From positions 1 to 8,622 of the forward strand of contig JAENXH010000042.1 in the NCBI GenBank assembly GCA_016649585.1: 8,622 bases of DNA, read 5' to 3'. Shown here piece after piece: positions 1 through 6,681 of this stretch (within the stretch, counting starts at the first letter, position 1; the number at the start of each line of letters is the position of its first letter). The notes beneath the pieces are model-generated. The model saw only the letters and a list, made by a program, of their open reading frames with translations. It made no database searches and was not told the origin of the DNA. The position numbers were made by a program, and so were the translations under genes. Source of the DNA: Methanosarcinales archaeon (GTDB lineage: Archaea; Halobacteriota; Syntropharchaeia; Alkanophagales; Methanospirareceae).

Positions 1-257
1 TCGAAGAGTTGGCATTCCGCGGGCTGATGCAGTACCACGCAACGAGGACAATGGGGTTCCCGGGCATTGTTTTTATATCTATCCTTTTCGGGTTTCTGCA
101 CATCGGCAACCTTTCCGTTCTTGATGTTCTGCTTGCAGGCGGCGTGGGCTTTATTTTTTCGGTAGTAGTACGGAAAACAGGGTCACTCTACGGCGTGAGT
201 GTATCGCACGGCATTATAAACATCGTCTTGTTCTTGATTGCGCCCGCCTATTTTTAA
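1..257 (+). CDS. CPBP-family intramembrane metalloprotease, C-terminal part (5' end outside window)
   Basis: The gene is cut by the left edge; the frame is open from base 3. The visible part begins with EELAFRG, which fits the EExxxR signature of the CPBP (Abi/Rce1-like) family of membrane glutamate proteases. FGFLH follows (FxxxH signature), and SHGIIN near the end fits the third conserved His-x3-Asn motif. These residues form the intramembrane catalytic site in the family. The sequence between the motifs is strongly hydrophobic and would make the last three or so transmembrane helices, ending APAYF. An internal TTG at base 9 is not a credible start because it lies inside the first catalytic motif. 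Family roles include CAAX prenyl-protein processing, bacteriocin immunity and unknown membrane proteolysis, and the substrate cannot be told here. The gene converges on the following minus-strand gene with a three-base gap. Confidence 0.85.
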   Translation, partial: EELAFRGLMQYHATRTMGFPGIVFISILFGFLHIGNLSVLDVLLAGGVGFIFSVVVRKTGSLYGVSVSHGIINIVLFLIAPAYF

Positions 258-264
258 TTTTTAA
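250..264 (+). terminator. possible oligo-T terminator of the CPBP protease gene
   Basis: Two T5 runs separated by AA (251-262) lie across the stop codon and the three-base convergent gap. Archaeal RNA polymerase can stop on oligo-T in the RNA without a hairpin, so this is a plausible end for the + strand transcript. It would lie partly within the 3' end of the opposing gene. No hairpin is visible. Confidence 0.3.
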
Positions 265-797
265 CCCCCGCAAATCTCTCGCATTTTCTCTTCGCCCTCT
301 CGTGGGCCACGCATAATTAACAAATCGCCATTCCGTATCTCCGCATCGCCTGCCGGATTATAAACCCATCTGCCGTCTCTTCTGCGAATTGCCAGTATAA
401 ACATTCCGGTTCGAGTTTCTATTCTCAACCCCTTGAGCGTCCTGTCAAATATGTCCGCGTTCTTTACTTCCATCTTCAAGATTATCTCGTCGGATTCTTC
501 GAGCGAAGCTAAAAAGACCGGATGCAAGGGAAGATCACGGAGCACCACGTCGGCAATCTCATACGCCGCATCGGATACTATTTCCGAAGACCACGCGATG
601 TGCAGTAAGCCCCGGAACTCCGCGAAATTGCTCCGTTTCGTCACCCCGCGCGCCGCCTCTATCACTAAAATCTCCAGCTCTTCCTTCATCCGATCCATTG
701 ACTCTTCCAAATCCTTCACTTCCTTCGCTATCTCTTTGCTATAAAACCTTACGGCGGAATACGAGAGCCCAACCATCAGTTCTGAGATATTTTTCAT
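261..797 (-). CDS. PhoU / TrkA_C (RCK_C) domain protein, probable regulator of a cation transporter
   Basis: This is a two-domain cytosolic protein of 178 residues from the first ATG. Residues 1 to about 90 are helical and PhoU-like (SELMVGLSYSAVRF followed by a heptad-like acidic helix, then a second helical pair). Residues about 97-167 are a TrkA_C/RCK_C ligand-binding domain, with GMFILAIRR, GRWVYNPAGD and GDLLIMRGP matching the usual end of that fold. Archaeal proteins of this type often sit beside K+ channel or Mg2+ (SLC41/MgtE-like) transporter genes and are thought to gate them; no transporter gene is visible here. It is the last gene of a minus-strand operon after the PIN gene. The frame stays open upstream of the ATG (IKEEIADLVTD precedes MKNISEL), and family members usually have about ten residues before the MK-x-x-SEL motif. 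The true start may therefore be an ATA at 830, overlapping the PIN stop codon. Family assignment is fairly sure; the start is not. Confidence 0.8.
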   Translation of the reverse strand: MKNISELMVGLSYSAVRFYSKEIAKEVKDLEESMDRMKEELEILVIEAARGVTKRSNFAEFRGLLHIAWSSEIVSDAAYEIADVVLRDLPLHPVFLASLEESDEIILKMEVKNADIFDRTLKGLRIETRTGMFILAIRRRDGRWVYNPAGDAEIRNGDLLIMRGPREGEEKMREICGG

Positions 798-826
798 ATC
801 GGTGACGAGGTCCGCGATCTCCTCTT

Positions 827-1264
827 TTATTCGCTTTCCTCCAATCTATTCCTGCCTCGCAAATACACCGTTACTATACCCGCTTGTGACAATTTCGTCC
901 TCAACTCCTCATCGTTAGTAAGGACCGCTGCCTTTCTCTTCCTCGCTAACTCTACGATCATCTCGTCAGTATCCTCCTCTCCTTTCTCTCCCTCCTCTAT
1001 TGAGATCGTACATCCTGTAGACATGCGTTCTTGTTCTGACGCATCTGTATACTTACGTATTAAAGAATACCCCACAGTTGCAGCTATCTTCTCCTTGCCC
1101 TTCAATCCCGGTCTATCTCTGAGCATATCCAGCTCGGTCAAGACCATTCTCGGCACGATTATATGCACATAGCCCAGTCTCTCCAGCTCTTCAAATATAT
1201 CAACACCAAATTCGCCGGGTATCAGCAGTGCATTTGTGTCCACTATCACTTCCTTTCTTATCAT
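827..1264 (-). CDS. PIN-domain protein (probable RNase, archaeal Fcf1/VapC9-like type)
   Basis: This 145-residue single-domain PIN nuclease starts with IVDTNALL, placing the first metal-binding Asp at D9. The second acidic residue is E44 in VLTELDML. The third is D98 or D100 in DTDEMIVELA, and D118 in LTNDEEL is the fourth. All residues for a Mg2+/Mn2+-dependent single-stranded RNA cut are therefore present. The segment from about 86 to 100 is a variable acidic loop. This size and pattern fit archaeal stand-alone PIN proteins related to rRNA-processing nucleases (Fcf1/Utp24) as well as VapC toxins. No VapB-like antitoxin gene is adjacent, so a housekeeping RNA-processing role is more likely than a toxin. 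The gene starts 14 bases after the mutL stop with no strong Shine-Dalgarno, suggesting translational coupling. Its TAA stop overlaps the probable start of the next gene. Confidence 0.82.
   Translation of the reverse strand: MIRKEVIVDTNALLIPGEFGVDIFEELERLGYVHIIVPRMVLTELDMLRDRPGLKGKEKIAATVGYSLIRKYTDASEQERMSTGCTISIEEGEKGEEDTDEMIVELARKRKAAVLTNDEELRTKLSQAGIVTVYLRGRNRLEESE
828..842 (-). promoter_or_regulatory. Shine-Dalgarno GGAGG and candidate ATA start in an ATAA stop/start overlap
   Basis: Read on the minus strand, GGAGG lies seven bases before ATA (830-828). This ATA overlaps the TAA stop of the PIN gene (829-827) as ATAA. The same frame runs straight into the PhoU/TrkA_C protein, adding 11 residues. 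The annotated ATG at 797 has only a GAGGAG about 20 bases upstream, which is too far. The frame is closed by TAG five codons before the ATA, and no ATG, GTG or TTG is available in between. This suggests initiation at a non-standard codon, or an ATGA-to-ATAA change in this genome. Confidence 0.45.
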
Positions 1265-1278
1265 TTACGTTACGTCCG

Positions 1279-3012
1279 CTACCGCCTCTTAAACCTCTTC
1301 TCTATCTCCTTCTTGCTCATTCTTATCATCGTCGGTCTTCCATGCGGGCATGTAAACGGTATCTTCGCGATCTTCAATCGCTCCACGATCTCCCGCATAC
1401 CCTCATAAGACAGTTTCTCGCCTGCCTTTATACTCGCTTTGCACGCTGCAGTGCTGAATAAAACCTTTATTCGCTCCTCTTTTTTACCTCGCTCCTCCAC
1501 TAATCGCGTTATTACTTCTGTCATCTCCTCCTCCCCGATCATACCGTGAAAAACTACTGGTATCGCCCGTATAACATAACTGTCATCGCCAAGCCGCTCT
1601 ATGTCAAATCCCATCTCTCTAAGCACATTCTCATTTTCCTTGAGTAAATAGAGTTGATGTGGACTGAGGTCAGGCATGTACGGTCTCAAAAGTGTTTGCT
1701 TGTCTATTCGCCCCCCGTATTTCTCTATCAACTTCTCATAATTTATTCGTTCAGCGGCAGCGTGCTGGTCTATCATGATCACGTCGTCCTCGTCACTCTG
1801 TGCTATGATATAGCTATCGAGAACCTGATATAACGGAGCAGAACGTAGGTCTAAACAGCCGCCACCTCTTTCCTTCTCAGTGTACTTGTCTTCCTCTATG
1901 TCTTCTTGAAATGAAGTTTGAACATTTATGGCTGCTTTTTTTGATTTCGGGATACCAAAGAAATCGCCAGCACCAGCTTCTATACCGTCCTCTCGTTGAA
2001 CAACTTCGGGAATTAAATCCGCGTGGCGTAACGTTGTGGCGACGGCATTAGTTATAAATTGGAAGACGTCATTAGCATGGTAAAAACTTATTTCACGCTT
2101 CTTTGGATGGATGTTCACGTTTATTTCGCCCGGGTCGATAGAAAGTGAAATAACCGCAAAAGGATAAGCATGCTTCGGTAACAAGGACCCATACCCTCTC
2201 TTTATTGCTTTCTCCATGACCTCACTCCTCACGAACCGTCTGTTTACATACGTGAAGAGGTGCTTTTTTGTGCCGTAAGATAACGACGGTTTGGAGATAT
2301 AGCCGCTGATGGTGGCGACATGCTGATGCTGTGGAAAATCCGGCTCTTTCAGTTCGATCAGCCCTTTCGCAACGCTACTTCCATACGTATTGACAATGGC
2401 GTCCAACATCTTTCCCGTACCTACCGTGCTTACTATGGGGTTTTCCTCATGAACGAGCTCAAATTTTATCTCCGGATAGATGACTGCATAATTTATGCAC
2501 ACCTCCACGACGTGCCGTAATTCAGTGGATTTCGATTTTAAGGTCCCAATTCTTGCAGGGAGGTTGTAAAACAGGCTTTTGACTTCTATGGTCGTGCCAC
2601 CCCCTCGGGTTATTCTTCTTCTTTCCTTTATCACGCCGCCGTCCACTTTCAGATACGTGCCAACCTCTTCGCTCTCATGCCTTGTGCTCAGCTCTATCCT
2701 TGACACAGCAGCTATGCTTGGCAATGCTTCACCACGGAATCCAAGCGTCCGTAAGGCAGTCAGGTCATCAATCTTCTTTATTTTGCTGGTTGCATGCTTC
2801 TCAAATGCAACCGCCACGTCTCCTTCACTTATACCACATCCATCATCTGTTATTTGGATATAGCCATTACCCACCCCCACAATCACATGGCTGCTTCCCG
2901 CATCTATGGAATTCTCTATCAATTCCTTAACCACCGATGCCGGTCTGTCTACGACCTCACCAGCGGCAATTTTACCTATTGTCTGCTCCTCTAAAACAAA
3001 AATGCACCTCAT
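1279..3012 (-). CDS. mutL: DNA mismatch repair protein MutL, endonuclease type
   Basis: This GHKL ATPase takes mismatch signals from MutS and nicks DNA to direct repair. Residues are numbered from the ATG at 3027. The ATPase domain shows KIAAGEVVDRPASVVKEL, catalytic E35 and N39 in ELIENSIDAG, DDGCGI (61-66), ATSKI and GFRGEAL (96-102). The transducer domain carries YVNRRFVR and NVNIHPKK. A linker of about 60 residues leads to the C-terminal domain, with the endonuclease motif DQHAAAERINYE (420-431), ACKASIK, and CPHGRP near the end. QTLLRP (444-449) fits the QxxLxP clamp-binding motif of bacterial endonuclease MutLs. I place the start at 3012. It has GAGAGG just upstream, matches the usual MutL N-terminal length, and a TATA-like element puts transcription start near 3022, after the upstream ATG at 3027. 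That ATG would add five residues. No mutS is in the window. The gene heads an operon with the PIN and PhoU/TrkA_C genes. MutS/MutL are patchy in archaea and generally viewed as acquired from bacteria. Confidence 0.95.
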   Translation of the reverse strand: MRCIFVLEEQTIGKIAAGEVVDRPASVVKELIENSIDAGSSHVIVGVGNGYIQITDDGCGISEGDVAVAFEKHATSKIKKIDDLTALRTLGFRGEALPSIAAVSRIELSTRHESEEVGTYLKVDGGVIKERRRITRGGGTTIEVKSLFYNLPARIGTLKSKSTELRHVVEVCINYAVIYPEIKFELVHEENPIVSTVGTGKMLDAIVNTYGSSVAKGLIELKEPDFPQHQHVATISGYISKPSLSYGTKKHLFTYVNRRFVRSEVMEKAIKRGYGSLLPKHAYPFAVISLSIDPGEINVNIHPKKREISFYHANDVFQFITNAVATTLRHADLIPEVVQREDGIEAGAGDFFGIPKSKKAAINVQTSFQEDIEEDKYTEKERGGGCLDLRSAPLYQVLDSYIIAQSDEDDVIMIDQHAAAERINYEKLIEKYGGRIDKQTLLRPYMPDLSPHQLYLLKENENVLREMGFDIERLGDDSYVIRAIPVVFHGMIGEEEMTEVITRLVEERGKKEERIKVLFSTAACKASIKAGEKLSYEGMREIVERLKIAKIPFTCPHGRPTMIRMSKKEIEKRFKRR

Positions 3013-3041
3013 AAACCTCTCTTTCATAAAAGAACCTACGC

Positions 3042-3051
3042 TAATTTAAAA
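3042..3051 (-). promoter_or_regulatory. TATA-like element of the mutL operon
   Basis: The minus-strand sequence TTTTAAATTA lies about 25 bases ahead of position 3022. A transcript starting there would have a leader of roughly ten bases before the ATG at 3012, with GAGAGG inside it. The match to an archaeal TATA box is fair but not perfect. Confidence 0.4.
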
Positions 3052-3086
3052 GTATCAGAGGAACTAAAACTAACCGATCTGATTTC

Positions 3087-3094
3087 TATATACT
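3087..3094 (+). promoter_or_regulatory. TATA box of polB
   Basis: TATATACT, preceded by GATTTC, is centred about 40 bases ahead of the polB ATG. This gives an expected start near 3114-3118 and a leader of 12-16 bases. No good Shine-Dalgarno precedes the ATG at 3130. A second copy of ATATACTAA at 3106-3114 is too close to the ATG to serve a leadered transcript. Confidence 0.5.
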
Positions 3095-3129
3095 AATATC
3101 AAAGAATATACTAACCAAAACAAAGAACG

Positions 3130-5706
3130 ATGAAGAGAGAGGGGTTTCTACTGGATATTGATTACAGAACGGAAAAAGACGAAGATGGGCAAGATAAGCC
3201 CGTGATAAGACTGTGGTGCAAGAGTAAAGAAGGTGCGGACTTCATTGTGTTAGATACAAATTTCGAGCCTTACTTTTATGCTTTTCCTTATTCTTACTCC
3301 CACTCCTATGATCACGAGTATGATAGAGAAGAAAAAAAGAGGCTGATAGAAGAAATTCGTATATATAGCGAGGGAGCGGAAATAAGCGTTAAGCGGGTAG
3401 AATTTTGCCAGAAGAAATTGCTTGGTGTTGATCGGAGCGGATTGAAAATTTTCACTACACATCCGAGACATGTTCCACTGCTGCGCGAGGAAGTCAGGAA
3501 GGTGGGTCTTACCGTGTTTGAAGCAGATATTCTATTTGCAATTCGGTACTTGATAGACAAACGGCTCAGACCTCTCGACGGTGTATGCGTGGAAGGCGAA
3601 GAAATAGAGTGGGACTACGCTAATACTCCAAGGCGAGAAGCCATCCTTGCTTCAAACGTGTCGTACAACGAGATGGACGGAGGCGAGTTGCCCGCGCTTA
3701 AAGTTCTTGCTTTTGATTGCGAGATGGCTACCAGAGGTGGGCATGGCATGCCATCGCCGCGGAGAGACCCTATAATAATCATCTCGGTGGCATATCACGA
3801 GGGCGCGGGAATAAAATCGAAGTTATTTGTGTTAAGTGATAAGGAATACGAGGCGGGGGACGATGCAAAGGTATTAAGAGATTTTTTGAATTTCGTCGAC
3901 CAATTCCAGCCGGAAATCATCGTAGGATATAACACAGATGGTTTTGATTGGCAATATATAAGGGAGCGGGCGAGATTGCATGGTATTCGATTGACCGTAG
4001 GCGCTGATGGCAGCACGGTTCATTATGGGAGAGGAGGGATGTTGCCCAGTGTAAATATCGCCGGTAGACTGAACGTTGACCTTTTTAAGCTCGCAAAACG
4101 TGACTTGGGCAGCGTGAAGGTGAAGAAATTAGAAAATGTAGCAGAATTTCTTGGCGTTGTGCAGAAAAGTGAGCGGGTGAATTTATCACCGCGAGAGATT
4201 AACGAATGCTGGTTCAATGCTTCTATGCGAGAGCAGCTCTATGAATACTCGAAGGCAGATGCGGTGAGCACACTGGGCATCGCGGAGAAGATGCTGCCAC
4301 TGCAAATTGAGCTTTCCAGGATGATTGGCTATCCCTTAGATGAGTTAGCAAAGATGGGGAGAGGTCGTCAGGTAGAAGCATTTTTAACCGCGGAAGCATT
4401 TAAAAGGGAAGAGCTGGTACCCCAAAAGGGAGGAGCTGAAAAGACATTTGAAGGTGCTTTCGTGCTACCACCCGAAAAGGGTTTGCACGAAGATGTCATC
4501 GCACTCGACTTCTCTTCCATGTATCCGACCATCATGATCTCTTTTAACGTCTCGCCGGATACTTTCGTGTCATCGCCGGAGGCCGAAGATGACGTGCATC
4601 GAGCACCGGAAGTGGGGCACGCATTCAGAAAGGCGCCAGATGGCTTCTTCAAGCGGATAATGAGTGATTTGATTGCGAGAAGAAAGGCGATAAAGACCGA
4701 AATGAAGAAGTATGACAAGAATTCAGATGAATATCGGTTGTTTGATATACAGCAGCAAAGTATCAAAATCCTCACGAACAGCTTTTATGGATACACCGGG
4801 TGGAGCGCCGCGAAATTTTACAAACGAGAATGCGCTGAGGCAACAACGGCATGGGGGCGTTATTTCATAAAGCGTGCGGTAAAAATGGCAGAGGAACTCG
4901 GATTTGAGGTTATCTATGGCGATACCGACAGTATATTCGTAAAACTTCCGTCTGAACTTGAGTTAGAAGGGGATAGAAAAACGGAGACATTGAAGAAGGC
5001 GAGAGAAGTTTCGGAACGAATTTCGGAAGAGCTCCCGCTTGAACTTGAGCTGCAGGACTTCTACAAAGCCATTTTCTTTACGGGGAAGAAGAAACGATAT
5101 GCAGCGCTCACCGATAAAGGAGAAATAGTAGTTCGTGGCTTAGAAGTGCGTCGAGGGGACTGGTGCGAGTTGGCGAAGGAAGTACAGACGGAGGTGATAC
5201 AGCTAATATTGATGGAAAAAAATCCTGAAAAAGCTATGCGATACGTTAAAAACATTATTCATTACTTAAAAGGCGGGGAAATACCTTTTGATAAGTTAAT
5301 AATCCACAAGACGCTCACCAGAAAGATAAGTGGATATGAAACAAAACAAGCCCATGTTATAGCGGCTGAACGAGCATTAGAGTCTACTTCCCGTATTGCA
5401 TACGAAGTTGGCTCGAAAATCCCCTATGTGATTATAAAAGGTCCCGGAAAGACGAGTGACCGTGCTTTTCCCGCAGATGTTATGGAGCGAAGCGAAGGGG
5501 ATGAGCTATACGCCGATGGGAAAGAATACCTGGTTGACGTCGATTATTATACCCGGCATCAAGTAATACCGGTTGCGCATAGAGTGCTACAGCTCTTTGG
5601 CTATGACTTATCATCTTTTGAAGAGGGGGAACAGAAAACACTCGGGGGGTATGACAAATCATCTTTGAAAGAAGGGGAACAGAAGGCACTCACCCATTGG
5701 TTTTGA
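3130..5706 (+). CDS. polB: family B DNA polymerase (archaeal replicative PolB) with 3'-5' exonuclease
   Basis: This 858-residue polymerase copies chromosomal DNA and proofreads. The exonuclease sites are intact: Exo I FDCE (D196, E198), Exo II GYNTDGFDW (N268, D273) and Exo III YSKAD (Y373, D377). The polymerase sites are intact too: motif A DFSSMYPTI (D460), motif B KILTNSFYG (K546-G554) and motif C YGDTDS (596-601, with D598 and D600). KKKRYAAL, VVRGLEVRRGDW and the thumb motif around SGYETKQAHV follow. There is no intein at any of the usual sites. The C-terminus ends QKALTHWF, which fits the PIP box (QxxLxxF/WF) that binds PCNA. The 16 residues ahead of it are a second, imperfect copy of the same segment. 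At 858 residues it is longer than the 770-800 common in Thermococcales, partly because of that tail. The gene is divergent from mutL, and its stop lies about 30 bases before the histone gene's TATA box. Confidence 0.97.
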   Translation: MKREGFLLDIDYRTEKDEDGQDKPVIRLWCKSKEGADFIVLDTNFEPYFYAFPYSYSHSYDHEYDREEKKRLIEEIRIYSEGAEISVKRVEFCQKKLLGVDRSGLKIFTTHPRHVPLLREEVRKVGLTVFEADILFAIRYLIDKRLRPLDGVCVEGEEIEWDYANTPRREAILASNVSYNEMDGGELPALKVLAFDCEMATRGGHGMPSPRRDPIIIISVAYHEGAGIKSKLFVLSDKEYEAGDDAKVLRDFLNFVDQFQPEIIVGYNTDGFDWQYIRERARLHGIRLTVGADGSTVHYGRGGMLPSVNIAGRLNVDLFKLAKRDLGSVKVKKLENVAEFLGVVQKSERVNLSPREINECWFNASMREQLYEYSKADAVSTLGIAEKMLPLQIELSRMIGYPLDELAKMGRGRQVEAFLTAEAFKREELVPQKGGAEKTFEGAFVLPPEKGLHEDVIALDFSSMYPTIMISFNVSPDTFVSSPEAEDDVHRAPEVGHAFRKAPDGFFKRIMSDLIARRKAIKTEMKKYDKNSDEYRLFDIQQQSIKILTNSFYGYTGWSAAKFYKRECAEATTAWGRYFIKRAVKMAEELGFEVIYGDTDSIFVKLPSELELEGDRKTETLKKAREVSERISEELPLELELQDFYKAIFFTGKKKRYAALTDKGEIVVRGLEVRRGDWCELAKEVQTEVIQLILMEKNPEKAMRYVKNIIHYLKGGEIPFDKLIIHKTLTRKISGYETKQAHVIAAERALESTSRIAYEVGSKIPYVIIKGPGKTSDRAFPADVMERSEGDELYADGKEYLVDVDYYTRHQVIPVAHRVLQLFGYDLSSFEEGEQKTLGGYDKSSLKEGEQKALTHWF
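5599..5694 (+). repeat. 48-base in-frame tandem duplication in the polB 3' end (doubled PIP-like segment)
   Basis: Copy 1 (5599-5646) encodes GYDLSSFEEGEQKTLG and copy 2 (5647-5694) encodes GYDKSSLKEGEQKALT. By eye the two copies agree at about 37 of 48 bases, with most differences in third positions or the last codon. Copy 2 leads directly into HWF and the stop, so it carries the complete PIP box. Copy 1 has the Gln and Leu, but Tyr-Asp where the aromatic pair should be. Confidence 0.85.
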
Positions 5707-5730
5707 TGATGTTCCAGAGGTCAGATAACC

Positions 5731-5745
5731 CAAAAGCTTATATAT
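5731..5745 (+). promoter_or_regulatory. BRE/TATA promoter of the histone gene
   Basis: TTATATAT (5738-5745), preceded by the A-rich CAAAAG (5731-5736), is a close match to an archaeal TATA box with its BRE. Transcription should begin about 25 bases downstream, near 5766-5769, leaving a leader of about ten bases before the ATG at 5777. The in-frame ATG at 5744 lies within this element, so it cannot be the translation start. Confidence 0.75.
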
Positions 5746-5776
5746 GCCCTCCTATTACTTGATTATAGTGATAAAA

Positions 5777-5977
5777 ATGGCTGAACTACCTATAGCACCT
5801 GTAACCCGGCTAATGCGGAATGCAGGAGCAGAGAGAGTAAGTGAGGATGCGAGTCAGGAATTGGTAGAGCTTTTAGAGGATTATGGCGTGAAAATAGCGA
5901 AAAAAGCCGTAGCCCTTGCGAAGCATGCCGGAAGGAAGACCGTGAAAGTGGAAGACATCCTACAAGCAGTAGAATAA
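5777..5977 (+). CDS. archaeal histone (HMf/HTa-like single histone fold)
   Basis: This 66-residue protein dimerises and wraps DNA into archaeal nucleosome-like fibres. It shows the whole histone fold: helix 1 (PIAPVTRLMRNAGAERVS), the long helix 2 (residues 23-50, SEDASQELVELLEDYGVKI onwards) and helix 3 (VKVEDILQAVE). Signature residues are the R11 and R20 region, the AGAERVS turn with R20 for minor-groove contact, and the K-H-AGRKTVK loop (48-57). There is no tail, as in HMfA/HMfB. The start MAELPIAPV is chosen over an upstream ATG because the latter falls inside the promoter and would add a non-conserved MPSYYLIIVIK. The gene has its own promoter and terminator, so it is likely transcribed strongly and separately from polB. 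Confidence 0.96.
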   Translation: MAELPIAPVTRLMRNAGAERVSEDASQELVELLEDYGVKIAKKAVALAKHAGRKTVKVEDILQAVE

Positions 5978-5994
5978 AATAAAAAGATCTAATG

Positions 5995-6037
5995 AAGGGG
6001 AAAAGAGTAAATCACCAAATTTACCCCTCTTTTTTTT
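5995..6037 (+). terminator. hairpin plus T8 terminator of the histone gene
   Basis: AAGGGG (5995-6000) can pair with CCCCT (6024-6028), and inside it TAAAT with ATTTA around a short loop, leaving a seven-base bulge on the left arm. T8 (6030-6037) follows after a C. The T-run alone could stop archaeal RNA polymerase; the hairpin may help or protect the 3' end. On the minus strand the same element is followed by a T-rich stretch (5980-5985), so it may also stop nadM transcripts. Confidence 0.65.
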
Positions 6038-6168
6038 CTAATTACCATAGAATAGATGGAGAAGCGCAATTTTGACTTTAAACCCCTCAGTATCGCCATC
6101 TGCCGAATTTGAATTTTGTACTTTGCATTTTCAGTGTCAGTTATCTTATAACGCTTACCACCACAAGC

Positions 6169-6681
6169 CTACTCAGCATCGCTTCTCGCCAAGTCCTCCA
6201 TCCTCGTTATTCCGTCTATCTCCGTTATGACATCTACAACTGCTTTAGGCACTAAGCTCTCCCAGTTTTCGTTCTTCAAAATTCGTCTCCTTATTTCGCT
6301 ACCAGAACATTCTTTCCGGTTAAAGAGCAAAGGAACACGCACCTTATAACCCTGCTCTTTAAATAAACGCCCTATTAGCGGATTATGTGCAAATACAACA
6401 TCCACAGGGGGTATCAATGACTCGACATGCGATACCCAGACTGCATTCCGATTCACATCCAGGACGGGTACGATGTAAAAGTTGAAAATACCATCATCTC
6501 TTAATGACTTTGAGATCATCAGATAGCGTTCACCGGCGGTAAAAGGGTCGTCCAATTCGTGGCTTCTCTGTGCTGATCCAATGCAAATAATGACTTCATC
6601 AGCTTCGGAAGCCATCTCTTTTAGTACTGCATGATGTCCAAGATGGTAGGGCTGAAATCTCCCTATGTATAGCGCTCTCAT
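6169..6681 (-). CDS. nadM: nicotinamide-nucleotide adenylyltransferase, archaeal type
   Basis: The enzyme joins NMN and ATP to give NAD+ and pyrophosphate, the last step of NAD+ synthesis or salvage, in the cytosol. The 170-residue protein fits the roughly 168-residue archaeal NadM family from end to end. It shows the nucleotidyltransferase signature GRFQPYHLGHH (7-17, with H13 and H16), GSAQRSHELDDPFTAGER (35-52), WVSHVESLIPP (82-92) and the second phosphate-binding motif SGSEIRRR (126-133), followed by LVPKAVVDVI. The start at 6681 (MRALYIGRFQP) is fixed by family alignment and by a 4-base ATGA overlap with the upstream gene's stop. A longer frame reaching 6735 would add 18 residues without similarity. 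It is the last gene of the operon with the small membrane protein and the PGF-CTERM protein. Confidence 0.95.
   Translation of the reverse strand: MRALYIGRFQPYHLGHHAVLKEMASEADEVIICIGSAQRSHELDDPFTAGERYLMISKSLRDDGIFNFYIVPVLDVNRNAVWVSHVESLIPPVDVVFAHNPLIGRLFKEQGYKVRVPLLFNRKECSGSEIRRRILKNENWESLVPKAVVDVITEIDGITRMEDLARSDAE

Noticed and set aside
433..744. 103-codon + strand frame opposite the PhoU/TrkA_C gene
   Set aside because: Ser-rich translation without any motif, fully antisense to a gene with recognisable domains.
827..1264. PIN protein as the toxin of a VapBC pair
   Set aside because: No small antitoxin-like gene precedes or follows it; it sits between mutL and a PhoU/TrkA_C gene in an operon, and its sequence fits housekeeping PIN proteins equally well.
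4368..4775. 135-codon minus-strand frame opposite polB
   Set aside because: It lies wholly within polB, opposite the conserved palm region, and its translation shows no domain or plausible composition; it is a shadow of the polymerase.
3130..5706. Intein or split in polB
   Set aside because: Motifs A, B and C are continuous, with no insertion or splicing motifs; the frame is complete.
5744..5776. Upstream in-frame ATG that would extend the histone by 11 residues
   Set aside because: It lies inside the TATA box of the gene and the added residues do not belong to the histone fold; MAELPIAPV is the family's usual start.
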